64,000 bases of DNA, taken from Trochalopteron elliotii (taxonomy: Eukaryota; Chordata; Aves; Passeriformes; Leiothrichidae). Made by a program: the position numbers and the translations under genes. Location of the stretch: positions 2,108,465-2,172,464 of the forward strand of contig JANPWX010000073.1 of NCBI GenBank assembly GCA_024734555.1, in the 5' to 3' direction. This document shows, in pieces, positions 23,232 to 36,960 of the stretch (position 1 is the stretch's first letter; each line of letters opens with the position of its first letter). The notes beneath the pieces are model-generated. The model ran no database searches, had not been told where the DNA came from, and saw only the letters and a program-made list of their open reading frames with translations.

Positions 23232-25324
23232 ATGCTTACAATAAACATTTTATTTTGGGAGAGTAAATTAACTGAACTACCACCCTTGCCAGCTTAAAAT
23301 TGATGTGTAAATTCTACTGTAGTTTGTTTTCTTAAGAAAATTGTGTTTATGCCTCTACCGACAGCCTGATTCTGATTATCTCTGGAAGAGCAAATAGGGT
23401 TATGTTTGTGTAAGCAAGGAGGAGAGCTGGATCAGCATTAAAGGTTTTGAGTAACCTGAGATAAAATAGCTTCTTTCACATTACTGTCTATCACTAAAAA
23501 GGTGCTTGTGAGCCTCCCAGTCTTTCTTTGGCTGAGTGCTAAAAAGTCCAGTTCAGTTTTAAGCATCAGAGGGAACCTTGCATATTGGTGCAGCTTGCTT
23601 TCATGTATTATAAGAAATTATTAGAACCGTTTTTCTCTGTCTTGCTGTCTATCCTCAGGGGTTTCCCCACAGAACATTCACCACAGGGAAGGGAGTCTAG
23701 TATGCTGCTGGGATTTTATTCAATGTTTCACTGTTACACTGGCGAAGGTTGGGGTGGAAATTTGGATTGTAAATTCTGTCTCTTGAGTTTAAAAGTGTTT
23801 TGACTCTTTACCTATGAAGAAGCATCCCCTTTCTTGAGCCAATAGAGCTCTAGGCAACTCCTGGCCAAAAAAAGAAAGATTTCTCCAGCCCCTTAAGCTC
23901 TCTACATACAGTACTATAGTATTGGCAGTAAGGCTCAGGAATGATCAGGGAAATAGCTCTCTGAGAAACTCTGGTAGCACATTTCCATTTCCCTAGAAGA
24001 TCTGGGATTGCTAACACCTGATCTTCTGCTGTTTGGAAATGCAAGGCTCTCAGTCCTCCTTTGCTATTCTTTTCAAGCTGGACTGCCTGAGAGGTTTCAC
24101 TTCTTCCTTTTCTGGGGTGCAAACAGCACATGCTCAAAACCATTGTGTTTGCTCCCAAAACTACTGAAGGTCAACAACCAATGCAAAGATGAGAAGGAAG
24201 TAAATATCTCCTTGTGTTAGGCTTGCCTTGACCTGTCTAGGCCCCACAAAAACTGTTGGGGACTTCCATATTACTGATGACAGTTGTGGAAGATAGTGAA
24301 ATACTGTGACAGACAACAGAATCAAAGTCTTTAAATAGGTTACAAAAAATAGGTTGCTCCTCATCCACAGGGCATAGAAGGAAAGAAAAAAAAAAAAAAG
24401 TTGCATTCTCCCTGTTCCTCCAGAGCAAGTAGCTGGTTGTTGGCAGTGTTTCTCTGCCTGAAGGCATCACAATATAACATGTCTCATAATGGCTGCACAC
24501 CTCCTGCTGTGAGCAGTGGGATTTGGAGAAGAGGTACCCATGCTAGCCAGGAGAGCAGTGCACACAGCTGGCTTCCAGCTGCCGTTGTCATCCTATTACC
24601 TGGTACTGCGTTCTCATCACCTCATGAAGGTGAAGCAGGGCTCCTCTGGCAGCCAGGCTGTCCCTGGCTCATCCCACCATGCCATCTGTGGGTGAGCTTT
24701 TTCTCATCTCTAGGGGAGTACAGGAGCAGAGAAAACAAAATGTTTGTGATGGGCAAACAGGCAGCACTCCTCCTGCTAAATACTCAGTTGGGAGCTGCTC
24801 CTGGTACAAGGCAGTGGGAAAGCTGAGGCCAGCCTGGCTGAGGGGATCAAAGGAAGCAGGAGGGAAAGAAGACTTTAGAGTAGAGAGGAAGGTCACTCCT
24901 CTGTTTGGTACCTACTGGAGTTATTTAGATCCAATCCTATGCTGTGTATCAGGCTTCCAAATAGCTTTGGTGGTAAGTTCTCTGACTCTCAACTCTTTAC
25001 TTGCAAGGCTGCATGCAGAAGGCTTGCAGACCTTGAAGAGTTGGGGCATGCACCTATCAGGTTCTCAGAAGTGATCCTGTGTTATCACAGGTAATGAACA
25101 TGCAAAGCTCCACTTCACAAACAGGTGGTGTTTTCTGCCTTAACTAGAAAGCTGCAGCAGAAACAAAGGGTTTTGATGGCCAGCCTCCTCCTGATTTCAG
25201 CTTAAATACCACCCTCTTGTTCCTGACTATCTTTATCTCCAGAAATATCCAGATTGGAGGAATATCCCAGGGAAGAAGTGCTAGTGGTACTAAGGCTGTT
25301 ATTTGGATGGTGAGGACAGGGGAA
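23232..25324 (+). other. Unique intron stretch
   Basis: No gene or element was recognised. A14 run at 24386-24399. Confidence 0.55.
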
Positions 25325-25917
25325 CCAGAGGCTTTATGATGATGTGAACAGGGCAGTGATTGTTCCCCTGTATTTGACACTGGAGAGGCCGCACCTTGAA
25401 TTCTGTATTCAGTTTTGGATCCCCCAAAGACTACCATAAAGACATTGATGTGATGGATCATGTCCAGAGAAGGGCAGTGGAGCTGGTGAAGGGTCTGGAG
25501 CACAAGTCTGACGAGGAACAGCTGAGGGAGCTGAGGTCAGTTAGTCTAGAAACAAGGATGCTCAGGTGGGACCTTATTTACAGCTATCTGTAAGGAGGTT
25601 GTAGTGAGGTCAGGGCCAATCTCTTCTCCCAGGTAACAAGTGGTATGATGAGAGGAAATGGCCTCAAGTTGCACCAGGGAAGGTTTAGATTGGATATTAG
25701 GATATTATTTCATGACCAAGAATTGTCAAGACCTGGAACAGGCTGGGCAGGGAAATGGTTGGGTGACAATCCTTGGAAGTACTTTTAAAATTTGTAGATG
25801 TGGTGCTGAGGGACATGGTTTAGTGGTGGGCTTGGCAGTGCTGGGTTAATGGTTAGGCTTGATGACCTTGGAGGCCTTTTCCAACCTCTATGTTGGAAGC
25901 AGTTCTATGACTCTGTG
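25325..25917 (+). mobile_element. CR1 LINE 3' fragment including the ORF2 C-terminus
   Basis: About 590 bp of CR1 in sense orientation. The translated remnant shows VQRRAVELVKGLEHKSDEEQ and LRWDLIYSYL, pieces of the CR1 ORF2 C-terminal region, before a stop near 25593. Downstream are 'ggaggttgtagtgaggt', 'gaggaaatggcctcaagttg', 'ggtttagattggatattagg' and the 3' tail 'gatgtggtgctgagggacat', 'ggccttttccaacctc' and 'gactctgtgg'. It is 5'-truncated and frame-broken, so not mobile. Confidence 0.9.
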
Positions 25918-28900
25918 GTGTAGCTAAGGAAGGGATGAGGAGCTAGTCTTCTTTGTGCACCTGGAAAACCCAGCCAGAGCCCCTATCATGGGGAGGGTGC
26001 AGGGGTAAGAAGCAAAAACATCACCTTGAGTGCAGTGGGGCAGTGGAGAAAATATCTGCATTTTACATCTTAATTAAACAGCAGGGGTGTTACACCAAAG
26101 ATCCTGTGATGTCAGTGCTATGCTGTAATGCTGGAAAGACTGAGGAAAAACAAAGTGCTTTTCCCTCTCTCACTGATACAAACTCTTGGCTGTGTAGGAA
26201 TCTATTTTTCCAGAGGAGGTTAACAGGAAAAGGCTTGGCTCTTTACCTCGCTCTGTTTCCTTTAATGAATTGGGGTCTTCCTCTACTGTACACACAGGCA
26301 GAGAAACAAGGGAGCATGTGCAATCAGTTCTCACTCAGCTGGCCAATGAGATGTGAAATAGGTTCCAGGGCGGATGATACCCTTGAACGAAGTCACACTG
26401 TCTTGTTTGCTGTGATAATGTATGGATGCTCCTTCCTTTAAAGGCTCCCCTGTAATTGAGCCCTGGCGCCTGGTAACTGGTAGCGAGTGAGTAAATTGTT
26501 ACTTCCTAATGCGGGTTAAATGCTGCAAGCCTTGTTCACAGCATCTGATCCAACTGTCCCAACTGCTCTCCTTGCCAATGGAAACATGCCCTTCAGGGAA
26601 GCCCTGAGGCATGCAAATGTCAGAGAGACTCCTGCCTCCTCTACAGGCATCCCAAATACAAAGTGTTTTCTACTGTGGAAGTCATGGTAGGCCACTCTGG
26701 CTATTTCCCATTTAGTCTGGGGCATTCTCGCTCTGCAACTCAGGCTGTCACTTTCATTTTTGGCTTGGCATGTACTGAAGCAGCCTTTTTCACCATTGAC
26801 AGCTTTCCTCACTCTGTGTATTCTCTCCTTCTCATCTTGCATTTATTTCTTCCTTTTCCTTCTCTCATTTCCTGTTGTCCATTTGTATTTTTTTCTCCTT
26901 CTGCTGAAGTACAAGCCCGGGGGGTTTGCTGCTGGGTACTCTTCCTAGTGTGTCAGTCATTCATATTACCCTCAGTAAGTCATTTTTCCCACCCTATCTC
27001 ATTAATGCCTCAATTTCTCCGTGGATATATTTAGGATGATAATTAGGTGTTTCACCAGTGCAGGAATTACAGGGCTTCAACAGCACACTTTGAGGTCCTT
27101 GATAAACACTGATAATGAAGCCCATGCAGTCAGGCTGTGGGAAGACACACAGTAGAATAAAGGCTGCCCCTGGCACAGACTAAAACAAACCCCATTTTCA
27201 GTTCCCTTTCATGATGGACTTCACAGGCTTTGGTAGCCATGGTGTCCAAGTAGATAATGTAGGGGGGAGGAACAAACCCCAGACTTTTCCTCACCTTACT
27301 GTTCTTAGAGCAGCCACATAAAGCTTCCTCTTGTCAGTACTGACTGGCTCTCAGAAACCAGCCTGGGGGCTGGTGTGTGCAAATTAACTTAATTTGATTT
27401 AATGTCCGTTAACACAAACTTTTAATTAATATTTGGCTATTGAGAAACAAAAGAAGAGAAACAATGCAGCAAACACTGATGGAAACTCCTTTCCAAATGC
27501 TTCCCCAGACTCAGCCTCACACCAACGCCTCTCCCTCTGCCTCGAGACCACTCTTGCCCACTTCGACCACATTATGTCCTGTGTCTGCAAGCCCTTTGGG
27601 TGACAGAATACCCAGCACAGGAGACTGAGTTGGTGTGTGATGATTTCTTGTTGCTGCTCCTGGTTTCCTACCCTTGTTTTCCCCTGCTCCTTCCTTCTTA
27701 CCCTTTTCCTACTCCAGTCTGGGTCCTTCATGGGTTGCAGTCCCTTCAGGAGTGTCACTGCTCCAGTCTAGCTCCCCCATAAGCACAATATCTCCAAATT
27801 ACCCCCCAGCACAGCATGCCTACATCTAAAGGCTGTTCCCAGCCCTTTCCACAGCAACATCCCCTTTCACATGCATCCTTCTGTATCTGCTTCTCTGTCC
27901 GCTCCTCTGTCTCATTGTGTGCATTCGCATGCCTTCTCCCTTTTTTCCTCATTTCTCTTGTCACATTTCCCTGTATGTCCCCTCTGGACCCCCTTGCCCC
28001 AGTGGTGCCAGCCTCCTCTCTCCCTGGTGGGACAATAGGGCTGGGACTACCCTGACTGGCCATGAAATTGGGGTGCAGTGGATCACTGCTGGCTGTTGTA
28101 GAGCTGATGGGACAAACCAGGACTGCTGTGGGTTGACCTGTTCCCCCAGGGCACCTGCTGCCCTCCCCCAAAACCAAAACCTGACTGTTAGGACCAAAAA
28201 AGGGTGTACAGCAAAAAGAAGGACAAGATGCCAGCCCAGCACTGTTTACCTCAGTGGTGCACACAGATATCTGTGTGTGCTGTGCAGCTGCTGAGCAAAC
28301 AAAGCAAATCTGAGTGGGTCACTGACTAATTGCTCAGTTTTATGGTTCTTTTTGCATCTTTTCGCATGTGCTTTCTGTCTCATCAGAGAATCAAAGCCAG
28401 GGTGCTTTTGCATCTGTTCGCTAGACTGAGAGCTGTTTGCTTTGTGTTTTCGAAGCAGCCACTGGTTTTGGGTGGGAATATCAGCTTTTATTTTCCCCTT
28501 TTGCCACCCTGCTCAGTGCTTTGTCTGGTGGGATGGAGTTTCTCAGCCGGCAGATGCTTGCATGAGAAGGGCGGTTTTGCAGGGGGCTGTGCAGATGTTA
28601 GTGTGTCAGTCCTTCCCCAAAGTGGAAGTGACATGCCTGTCAAAGTCAGGCAGAGCACGATGCCTGGGAAGGTGTGGGAGCAACTCTGCTAATGTCAGCC
28701 GAGCTATGCCAAAGCAAAAACAGGGCAAGAGAACGGGAGATGAGACACACTGAGAGCAAGCAGAGGCACTATACACCAGTTGGGAGATGAGGGCTTCATT
28801 TTTCATCCTATGACTGACAGGCTTACCTTCATCTGTATCATCCCTATAATGGATGTTGACCTCTTCACTCCATCAATGGAGTTTCAGTTGACAAATCCTG

Positions 28901-31900
28901 CCTCTCCCTCCTTCCCAGGAAGCGTGTTCAAGAAAAACAAGGCCGTTTCATCAACTTTTAGCTTGTTGTTTCAAAGAAAATTAATATTGCATGGTCGTGG
29001 TGACAGTCAGTCCTCTGAACCCAAAAGCCTGTTGGCTAATTTCCACCACAATTGGTGAAGGAGTTAAAGCCTCAAGGCTGCTAGGGCTCCCATGTGTTTT
29101 GTGCAAAGTATGACCCAAAAGGAGAGAAAGCCTCTTTTATTGCCTCCATGGAACAAAAACATGAAAGAATGAGCTCAACTCTTTTTCAGACGTCGGCAAA
29201 TCAATATAAAAACTCTACCTTTCACAGGAAAGCTATGGGAAACCAGAAAGATTCCCAGAGAAACTTTGTTATGCTCTTCATCTTTACCTTTGCTTCCATG
29301 TACGTGAACAAATGCAACTCCAGATAACTCCTTTCCCAGTTATGCAGATCCCTGGTGTTGCCAGCAGAGTCACGGCACCTCCTACACTGCAGAACCTGGG
29401 ATGACTGCAGCAGCAGTCACTCCTGATGGGAACATTGCACTGTGGGATTTCAGCTGGGGAATTGCTTGTGCAGGCTGGACTTGGATTTGAGCACACGCCT
29501 CCTTATGTTACTGCAGTGACAATAGGCAGAGGATTTACATTGTTCCTGAAAAAAAAAAAGTTGGCTAGGAGGATGTTTTCTCACCAGTGGACAAGTTAGG
29601 CTGTATCAAGTGGTGGGTTTGGTGTGCACCCAGTTGTAGCTGGGCTGAAATTATCTTTTCCCTGACCTGTTAGTGTTACAGGTGGTTAAAATGAACTGCA
29701 GCCACCGAACTGCTGCAAAACAGCCCTGAGGAAAGTTGTGAAGGTTATTAGGTTTTCTGATGTCCTACTATCTCCCTTTTGTCCCGTGCTTCTAGCTGGT
29801 ACCTTTCATATAGAGTTCTGCTTCTCTAGTGGAAGGAGTGATCATATCTGTAAAGCTTTAAATATAGAACATGTCCAGAGCAACCTGACACCATGCAGGA
29901 GTGAGGTGAGAAAGGTAATTTTCTCTTGTCTCTTTCTTTTGTCTCTGAGACCTCCAATCATAATCAAAGAGCCTGCAAACAGCAAAAATGTGGAGGAATA
30001 CACATTAGGGCTCCTCGTGGGAGCTCTGACTTTATTGCCTGTGTGCTGGTGAGGACCAGGCCCTGTGAGGCATGGCTGTAAATGAAACAGGCGTGCTTGT
30101 AGCACAGGTAAGAGAGTGGAACATATGCGACTCTTTGGTGGGAATGTTCTGAGCGAGCCAAGTCCTTCCCCTTTACTCCTAGCTCCTTCCAACTATTCCA
30201 GCCCTGCACAAACATCTTCTCCCTCTCATCCTTTCTCTGGCTTGTTCTAGCATCCCAAACCAGGGCCTTTGAGCTCTGCCCCTCCATCTGATCTGTGCTT
30301 CCCTGTCTAATGACATGCGCTAATGTGTGCTAACAGATGTCTGAGCAAAAATTAGCTGTGGTGTCCAAATCAATTAGACTGGAGAGGCTATGCAGGAACA
30401 ATTGCTCAATAGGCTGTGTGGGTTGCTTTTTTTTCAAACTCTTCCTTTCTTTACAAGAGGTGAAATTCTGCAGCCAAGCCTTTGCCTCCCTGCCTTGCAA
30501 ACTCCACTTCCAAGCAGTCTCTTACCTCTGTGCTTAATGGGTTCTGATCTGGTCTCCAGATGGAGCTGGCTCCACCAGCTGCAGGCAAAGAGCAGCTGCT
30601 CTCCTAAAGGAAAGGTACATGCTTCTCCAGAACCTCGCAGCATGGCTACAGCCGGCACGGCAGAGGCAGCTAAACGATCCTGGCGTTTTTCATGTGTTCA
30701 CCTGCTTTGCAGGAAAAGCAAATTAGTTTTACAGGATCAACCACTTGTGGAGCAGCATTTTGCAGCTCAAAACAGGGTATGGCACACATAGGTGTGTTGG
30801 CTCAGAAGTGCTCAAAACGGCTGGGATTCACCCTCTTGGAGAGGCTGGGAAGCAGAGGATATGAGTCCTTAAATGTAATTCCCACACTTCTTGAGCAACA
30901 AAAGATCTGCTGCTGATGTGTGCTCCTTTGTGGCACTGTTGTGTGCTGTGACAGAAGTCTGTCTTTTCAAGAACCTCTCAGTAAAGGTCATGACAGGTAG
31001 TTACAGATGCCCCATAGAAGTTTTACCTTTGGTTTTAATTAAACACATTTCTCATGGTGCTTCTCAAAGAAATTCAGAGTCACGGCCCCAAAATAAGCAA
31101 TGTTGTTTGCTAGTGAAATAGTGAAATGCTGTAGAGATTAATTTAGGGGTATGTAGGGATATATATTGTTCTTCCCCAGCATTCACATCCTATCTGGACT
31201 ATCTTCTTAATAGCTATTGATGAATCTGTTCACCCTGGGTGCTGGCTATAGTTTTAGAAGACCCGATGTTCCTGTAATGCATATTCCTGGCCAGAGAAGT
31301 CTAATTTCCATAAAACTTAAATCTTCTGGGTATGAACTTGTAATTTCACAGAGTTAAAAACAAACAAATAAACAAACAAACAAAACCCCAGCCAATTTAA
31401 AAAACCCACCTTTTTCTATTAATTTGAAGGCATCTCAAAGGCAGTGTGTATATTCTTGCATTTCTCCAAAGACTGTGGGGTATTCCAGGTGTTGTTGTGT
31501 GTTTTTGAAGGTTAAGGTGCATTTTTGATGATGCCCAGCATCTCTTTCCAGGCTGAACTTACCTTGTGCATGACTTGCACTCCCCTATAGAAATAATCAA
31601 TGAACTCTATTCCTTTTTTGGAGATGGTATGTCCAGAAGCACGTACCATCAAAAATAGTCATGTATTTAACATATTCACAGAGTCTTTCTGAACTCCTTT
31701 CTAGTTTCAACCATTTTCCTTTAGCTGCACCTTCCTTTTTGAGACCAAATAGTTTTTAAGACAGGTAATTCTTCATCTTAGCTGCTGATACCTCATGAGT
31801 GCATTTCTGCTTCCTCCTACCTCTCGTTTTTCAATACATTTCTTGTAAGATGTTGCTGCATGAGGTTGCCAATCAGTGAACCACAGAAGTATTTACTTTA

Positions 31901-34195
31901 AGTGAGTAAGTACATCGACCAAAGGAAGTGCCTTCAAATAATTTGTGTGCTCTGCTGAACTGTGGCCTAGCTACATTTGGTCTCACTCAAGCCTTTTTCA
32001 TTTCTCTGCAAGCTTGTGTCTGATTTCCTGCCTTGTGTCACCTTTAACTCCATTTTGCTGTCACAGTTTCCTGGCTTTCTTCTCCTCTCTCCACAGTCAA
32101 GTGTCTGTGTTTCAAATGATGTTTCACTAGTTTTTCCAGTCTGCTTTTTTTTTTTCAAACTGCATCTTGTTTTTCTTTTTCTCTCACCATTCACATATCA
32201 CTAAGCCTGTTTTTTCTCTTGATCTTTTGAGAAGCCTATCCTCCAGCACTGTAGCTGTCCTGTTGAACAGACCCCCTGCCTCTGCCATCTCTCCTGCCTA
32301 GCTCACCCCCAGACCCATGCTGCGCCCACCTATTGCCCCCTTCTGTGTGTGCAGTGATGGGCTGTGAAGACACACCAGCATTGCACTTGGTTCTGTCAGC
32401 CAGGCTTCCCAGTCACATTTATCAAAATTATCCCACAGTTCCTTGCAGATTTGAGCATTAATAGGGTTCATTTAAAACCAAGACTGTTGCTAATGCTTTT
32501 TTTCCTATGCGCTAAATGGGAGGAAACAAGAATTACCCAAACAAGCATGCACACTGAAAGTGGAGCTGTTGGGAATAGTTAATAAGGCAAGTGAGATTGT
32601 TGGCAGAGGGGACACAGAACAGTAGAAGCAGGACACATCTATGTCAAGCGCCCCAGTTGTTTCCCCCAGACCTGGTGTCAGGGCTGGTAGACTGCTCCTC
32701 TGGTGCCAAGGGTTCTTCCCATCCTGTGGGCTCTGCTTCAAAGCTGGGGGAAACCTTGTGCTCCTCTTGCTTTAAAGGCTAAGGGGCAAAAATTGGAGGT
32801 GAACTCTAGATGGGGATGAGAAGGGAAGCTGGAAGGTTAGTTAGACAAGGTGCAAGAGCAAAGAGGTGCCCCCGTGCCATTCAATCCTTTGTCAGACCAT
32901 CTCTTTATTAAGAGCTCCTACAACCCTTTGCTATTCCCCACTGACAAGCTTGAGTGGAGGGAGATAGAGAAGAGCAGAAAGGGGGAGAGAGAGCTGCAAT
33001 TCATGGCAATACTGAGAATTGCCCATGGCAGTGAGAGCTCACTCACTCTGAGCACTGCTCCAAGCACTGCCTTCTGTCCAATATCTCACATCACAGACCT
33101 CTCTTATGGTTGGCCATCTACAGTATCTACAGCAGCCCCAGTGACTTGAAGAAGCAGCATTATTTCCTTTGGCTTCTAGGATACAGCTGCTTCTCATGCA
33201 CCCTCCCAATTCAGGAGGACACAGATTCTTGTGTCTTAGGGATATCCCCCAGTCTGAGAAACTTCTCAGCCCTTTGGTAAGGGGGCCCAAAAGGGGCCTT
33301 CTCCCAGGCAGCTGGTGTCAGGTACCCTGGGTTTTCTCTCTTAACTACCCTTGTTAAGAGATCAACAGTTGTCAACTGATTCATAAAGCATTTCCCTTCT
33401 GTTCCTTTGGTTTGTCTCCAAATGAAGCACCTGAGCACTTATTCAGTATTGCGATATGCAGCAGCCAGGAAGCTTAACACTGTTCATGCTGCTATGTTTA
33501 AGAGCAGAGTTTGACCCCCTGCCTTTTGGGAATGACCAGATCACTGTGCTGAAAAGAAATCCTGTGATGCTCCACAAATCCTTCATGCTGAGCTCTCTCC
33601 TCCTTGGTTTTTTTTTTTACTTGCTGTCTTGACCTTTGCTGCTTGGCCAGCTGTCATGCTTAAAACAGCCCAAAGTGCTCTGCGCTTCTCACATGGAGAT
33701 CTCCAGAGAGAGGCAACTTACGCCAGCTGCTTTACCCAAGTTTTTCCCCATTCTGTTCTGCCTAGCCTGGGGAGCTATCCCTGGCTTGGGGAAGTGGAGG
33801 ATCAGAAAAAAACATCTCAAGTACATTAAGGCACGATGATCCATACCTCTGTGCAGTTAAAAAGGCTGGTCCAGTCTTTCAATGCTACGCTTTATAGTAG
33901 CTCTAGCATTAATGAAGCCATAAAAAAGCTGGTGTAATTGGCATCAGTGCAGGCCAGCTCAGCCCTGGAAAAAAGCTCTCATTCCTAGGAAAGAGTAATA
34001 TTGCTTCAGCTATCTTCAGCCTTTGACATACTTAGTGATAGGAAAGAGAATGGGAACTTAGGGAATGGCAAGGAGGCCTAGAGAAAAGTGTTTGCATTTA
34101 ATTAAAATTTGTGAGACAGCAAGGGCTTCTGAAAGGTTGTCCAGTTCCACAAAACCAGAAACGCCATACTGGTATGTGCTAACAGGTAGTTCTAG
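25918..34195 (+). other. Unique intron stretch
   Basis: No gene was recognised. It is pyrimidine-rich on the + strand at 26800-26910 and 27640-27960. There is a (CAAA)n run at 31361-31385. Positions 26380-26530 and 30300-30420 are unique blocks with ATTA, AACAAT and CpG motifs that could be conserved elements. The longest frame (169 codons, minus strand, 28264-27755) has no domain and low-complexity composition. Confidence 0.5.
31361..31385 (+). repeat. (CAAA)n simple repeat
   Basis: About six CAAA units with one ATAA interruption. Confidence 0.9.
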
Positions 34196-34215
34196 GAATG
34201 AATGAATGAATGAAT
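34196..34215 (+). repeat. (GAAT)5 microsatellite
   Basis: Five exact GAAT units followed by GG. Confidence 0.95.
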
Positions 34216-34485
34216 GGCTTGGCATGAGTAGTCCAGAGAAAGGTGGTATTTGTTTCTGGGGAAAAGAAGGCAAATAGAAGGGAGGGATGAAGATTTGGCT
34301 TCAAAAAGGGAAAGAGCAAAGGAATCGTTTATGGCATGAAGGTTTCTGGGGAATTGTATGTAGAGGAGGAGTGGGATGAGAGGAAACAAAAAAGCCATGT
34401 GGAGCTTTATGGAGCAAAAACAGATCCTGAGCAGAGTTCATTTAAATCTGCTGTTTTATAGCTGTTAATGTGATTCCTGGGGAAA

Positions 34486-34516
34486 AAGCAAAACAAAACA
34501 AAACTAAACAAACAAA
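34486..34516 (+). repeat. (CAAAA)n / (CAAA)n simple repeat
   Basis: CAAAA units pass into CAAA units with a single T interruption. Confidence 0.85.
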
Positions 34517-36335
34517 CCACAGAGTGTTAGCAGCAGTGACAGTAAAGTAAATCACTTAAATTGGAGCAGTCATTCTCCCCAGTCTTCCTGCCCATCAGTG
34601 TTTGTAAAGGAAACGATGTGATGATTTTGGTGCTCCTCATCTCAAGATTTTCCAACACGAAAGCTCTTGGGTCTCCTTTCAAGCCTTCATGTAAATCTCC
34701 AGCTGCTCCATGGTCCCATCAGATTTATGCCTCTACAGCTAAGACTTAGTGGCCTCCAGTGTCCCCATTCCCTCTTCCCTTTTGAGATGAGTATTTTAGG
34801 TATATAAATCTACAGCTTCTAGACTCCTTTTCATATTATACTGTTTCCAGCTACTTTTACTCTGTTTGGGATTCTGCTAGGATTTCCAGAGGCTGTTTTG
34901 ACCAAGAAGAACTTGGTCAAGGGGGAAAAAAAGAAAACAAAACACAAGACCTTTCCTGCACAGTTGTTTCACAAGAGGACAAAATTTAATTGCAAAGTGA
35001 ATTGGGGAGATCAGAGCAGCAGTGGCTGCAGGCAGTGAGGGGGAAGTTCAGTGCTAATAAATGAAATGTCCCTGATCCAAGGAGAGAAAATAATCAGCAC
35101 AGCTATAGGACAAACTTGGGACATGACACAAGGCAGCGGCACCTGTCAAATTAATAACGCCCCTTTAATTTTGTCCAGCCATCCTATTAAGCCCTTTTCC
35201 TGTAGCTGAGTGCTATGAGCCGTGCTGACTCAGGAAAATAAGGAAGAGGGCTGGGACAAAAGAAGGAGCTCAGGGAGGAGGTTCACAGCATGCAGAGAAT
35301 TTTGAGAATCTTGTTATTAACTTGTTGTGTGCTGGGAGACACTACAGGCATTCAGCCAGCCTTGGAGCTGTGTGGGATGCTGGTACAGAGCCCTTTTGTC
35401 AACAAACTCTGCAGCCCTGCTGCCTTGAGGGGACAGTGCTCCCCAGATGCTGCTGCTGGATTTATGCTGTCAGAAATCTTGGGTGGTTGAACTGCTCCTT
35501 GGCATGTCAGGCATGCCTGCTGCTGGTCTACAAGTCAGTTGTGGACGGGGAATTTGAGCTTTCTTCCTCCCAGCTCTCTGTGGTTGCTGTGCTGTACTCC
35601 TTATCCTGCCTCTCTACCCAAACCCTCTTCTCCATTTTGTTATCCAGTGCAATAAGGCTCAGAGCTCTGGCTTCAGACAGAGCAAGAGAAAGGAAGGACT
35701 GGAATTTTTTTTTCAAGCTGTGCATAACAGAGCAGTAGCCTTGGGTACACCTGGTGGTCTGTGAGTGGGGGCCATGGGGACAGAGGCAGGAGGGCAGTGG
35801 TGGGAGCAGACAGACAGACCCTGGGCACGCAAACGAAATTGCTGGCTTGCCTTTAGGTGAAGAGATTGCTGCTGCCGTTCCCACTGGGGCCAATTTGCTG
35901 TTACTGCTCTTATCTCCGTTGTTCATCAGGCTGCAGCTACAAACCTCCTTTGTCCAGGAAGTCATCTGAACCTTTCTTGCCTCCTCCTATCCTCTGCTGT
36001 CGACAGAAAAGGGGACAATGCACGTTTGCCTGTCAGGACAAGGAGAGCTGTTCTGCTCAACTGGAAATCTAGCTTGAGAAGAAGAAAACCTTAGGTAACA
36101 AAACTAGTGGTCCACTTAGTGCAACCGGGTGCCCTGTGGAGTGCTTATGTGCCCAAAATCTGGCCCCTTGGGTTACACTCTGAATTTGTTACTGGATATT
36201 CTCTGTGAGTGTTAAAGCACTCGGTTCATACCGTCACACTTTCAATGTGCAAAAAGTACTTCTTCTCAGACTCTGTGACCCTGGGATCTAAGCACAAAAT
36301 TGAAAGTATGAGGCCTCCTGACAAAAGCATTTATG
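34517..36335 (+). other. Unique intron stretch
   Basis: No gene was recognised. Positions 35030-35250 are A/T-motif-rich ('caaattaataacg', 'cctttaatttt') with no repeat signature and are a weak conserved-element candidate. A 66-codon frame at 35290-35490 begins with a hydrophobic Leu stretch but lacks start context and domains. Confidence 0.5.
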
Positions 36336-36444
36336 TCCTTTGTGGTTTTCAGCAAGTCTCTTAAATTCTCTGGGCTCTGTTTCTTCTTCTTTCTTCATCT
36401 CATCAACTTTAAAAAAGGGAACTATCCTAACCTATCTTAAATAA
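36336..36444 (+). mobile_element. Ancient MIR-like SINE remnant
   Basis: The core region of an amniote MIR/CORE-SINE is recognisable in order: 'cagcaagtctcttaaattct' for the 'gcaagtcacttaacctct' segment, 'ctctgggctctgtttct' for 'ctctgggcctcagtttc', then 'ttcatctcatcaa' and 'aaaaaagggaactat', ending in 'cctatctta'. Divergence is high, as expected of a pre-avian insertion. Assigned from memory of the consensus. Confidence 0.5.
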
Positions 36445-36789
36445 TGTTATTTTATACATCCTGATTATAATTTTCTGAGGGAAAAATATATTTCAGGATG
36501 AGTTGCCACATTTTATTGGAGGCCAGTTTCATTATTTTTATTTTGTGAGAGCTTAATATATAATTTTGCCATTTTGCAATGAACACCATGCAGACTGAAA
36601 GCCATACTTTTGCAAATGAGCTAATACTTCAGATTCCTTATTTAGTTCTTACGTAAAAAAATACTCTTTTTTAACTTTTCATTTGTCATTTTTGTGGTGC
36701 AGACTAAGGAACATCATTGCATTTTCCTTATTCCAATTACAATTAGTGTACTGACCACAGGTTCTAGTAAGTCTGTATAAGGTTGCAAA

Positions 36790-36960
36790 CAAAGCCTGAG
36801 AGAAAGTCTCTGCTCTATAGAGTCTACAGTTAAAATTGACCTGATAAAAAGGGAGTGGTACAGAAAAAGATTGCAACTCCCAGTGAGCTGAGGCACATGG
36901 AAGCTTGCCCAGAATAAGAGCAAATGAGTGGCAGGGCCTGGTTCTGAACTGCTGTAATCA
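36790..36960 (-). mobile_element. Ancient MIR-like SINE remnant, opposite orientation
   Basis: On the + strand this reads as antisense MIR: 'agtctctgctctatagagtc' and 'tacagttaaaattgac', then 'gtgagctgaggcacatgga', 'gcttgccc', 'aatgagtggcagggcctgg' and 'ttctgaactgctg'. The order matches the reverse of the MIR core. It lies about 350 bp from the sense-oriented remnant at 36336-36444. Confidence 0.5.

Noticed and set aside
27755..28264. 169-codon minus-strand frame
   Set aside because: No recognisable domain, biased Gly/Glu/Arg-rich composition over a pyrimidine-rich tract, and no splice or promoter context.
35290..35490. Short frame with a hydrophobic, signal-like start
   Set aside because: Only 66 codons, with no downstream domain or exon structure. 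Leu-rich starts occur often by chance.
36790..36960. Processed pseudogene or tRNA-derived gene
   Set aside because: The segment fits an antisense MIR core better, and no cloverleaf, A box/B box pair or coding frame is present.
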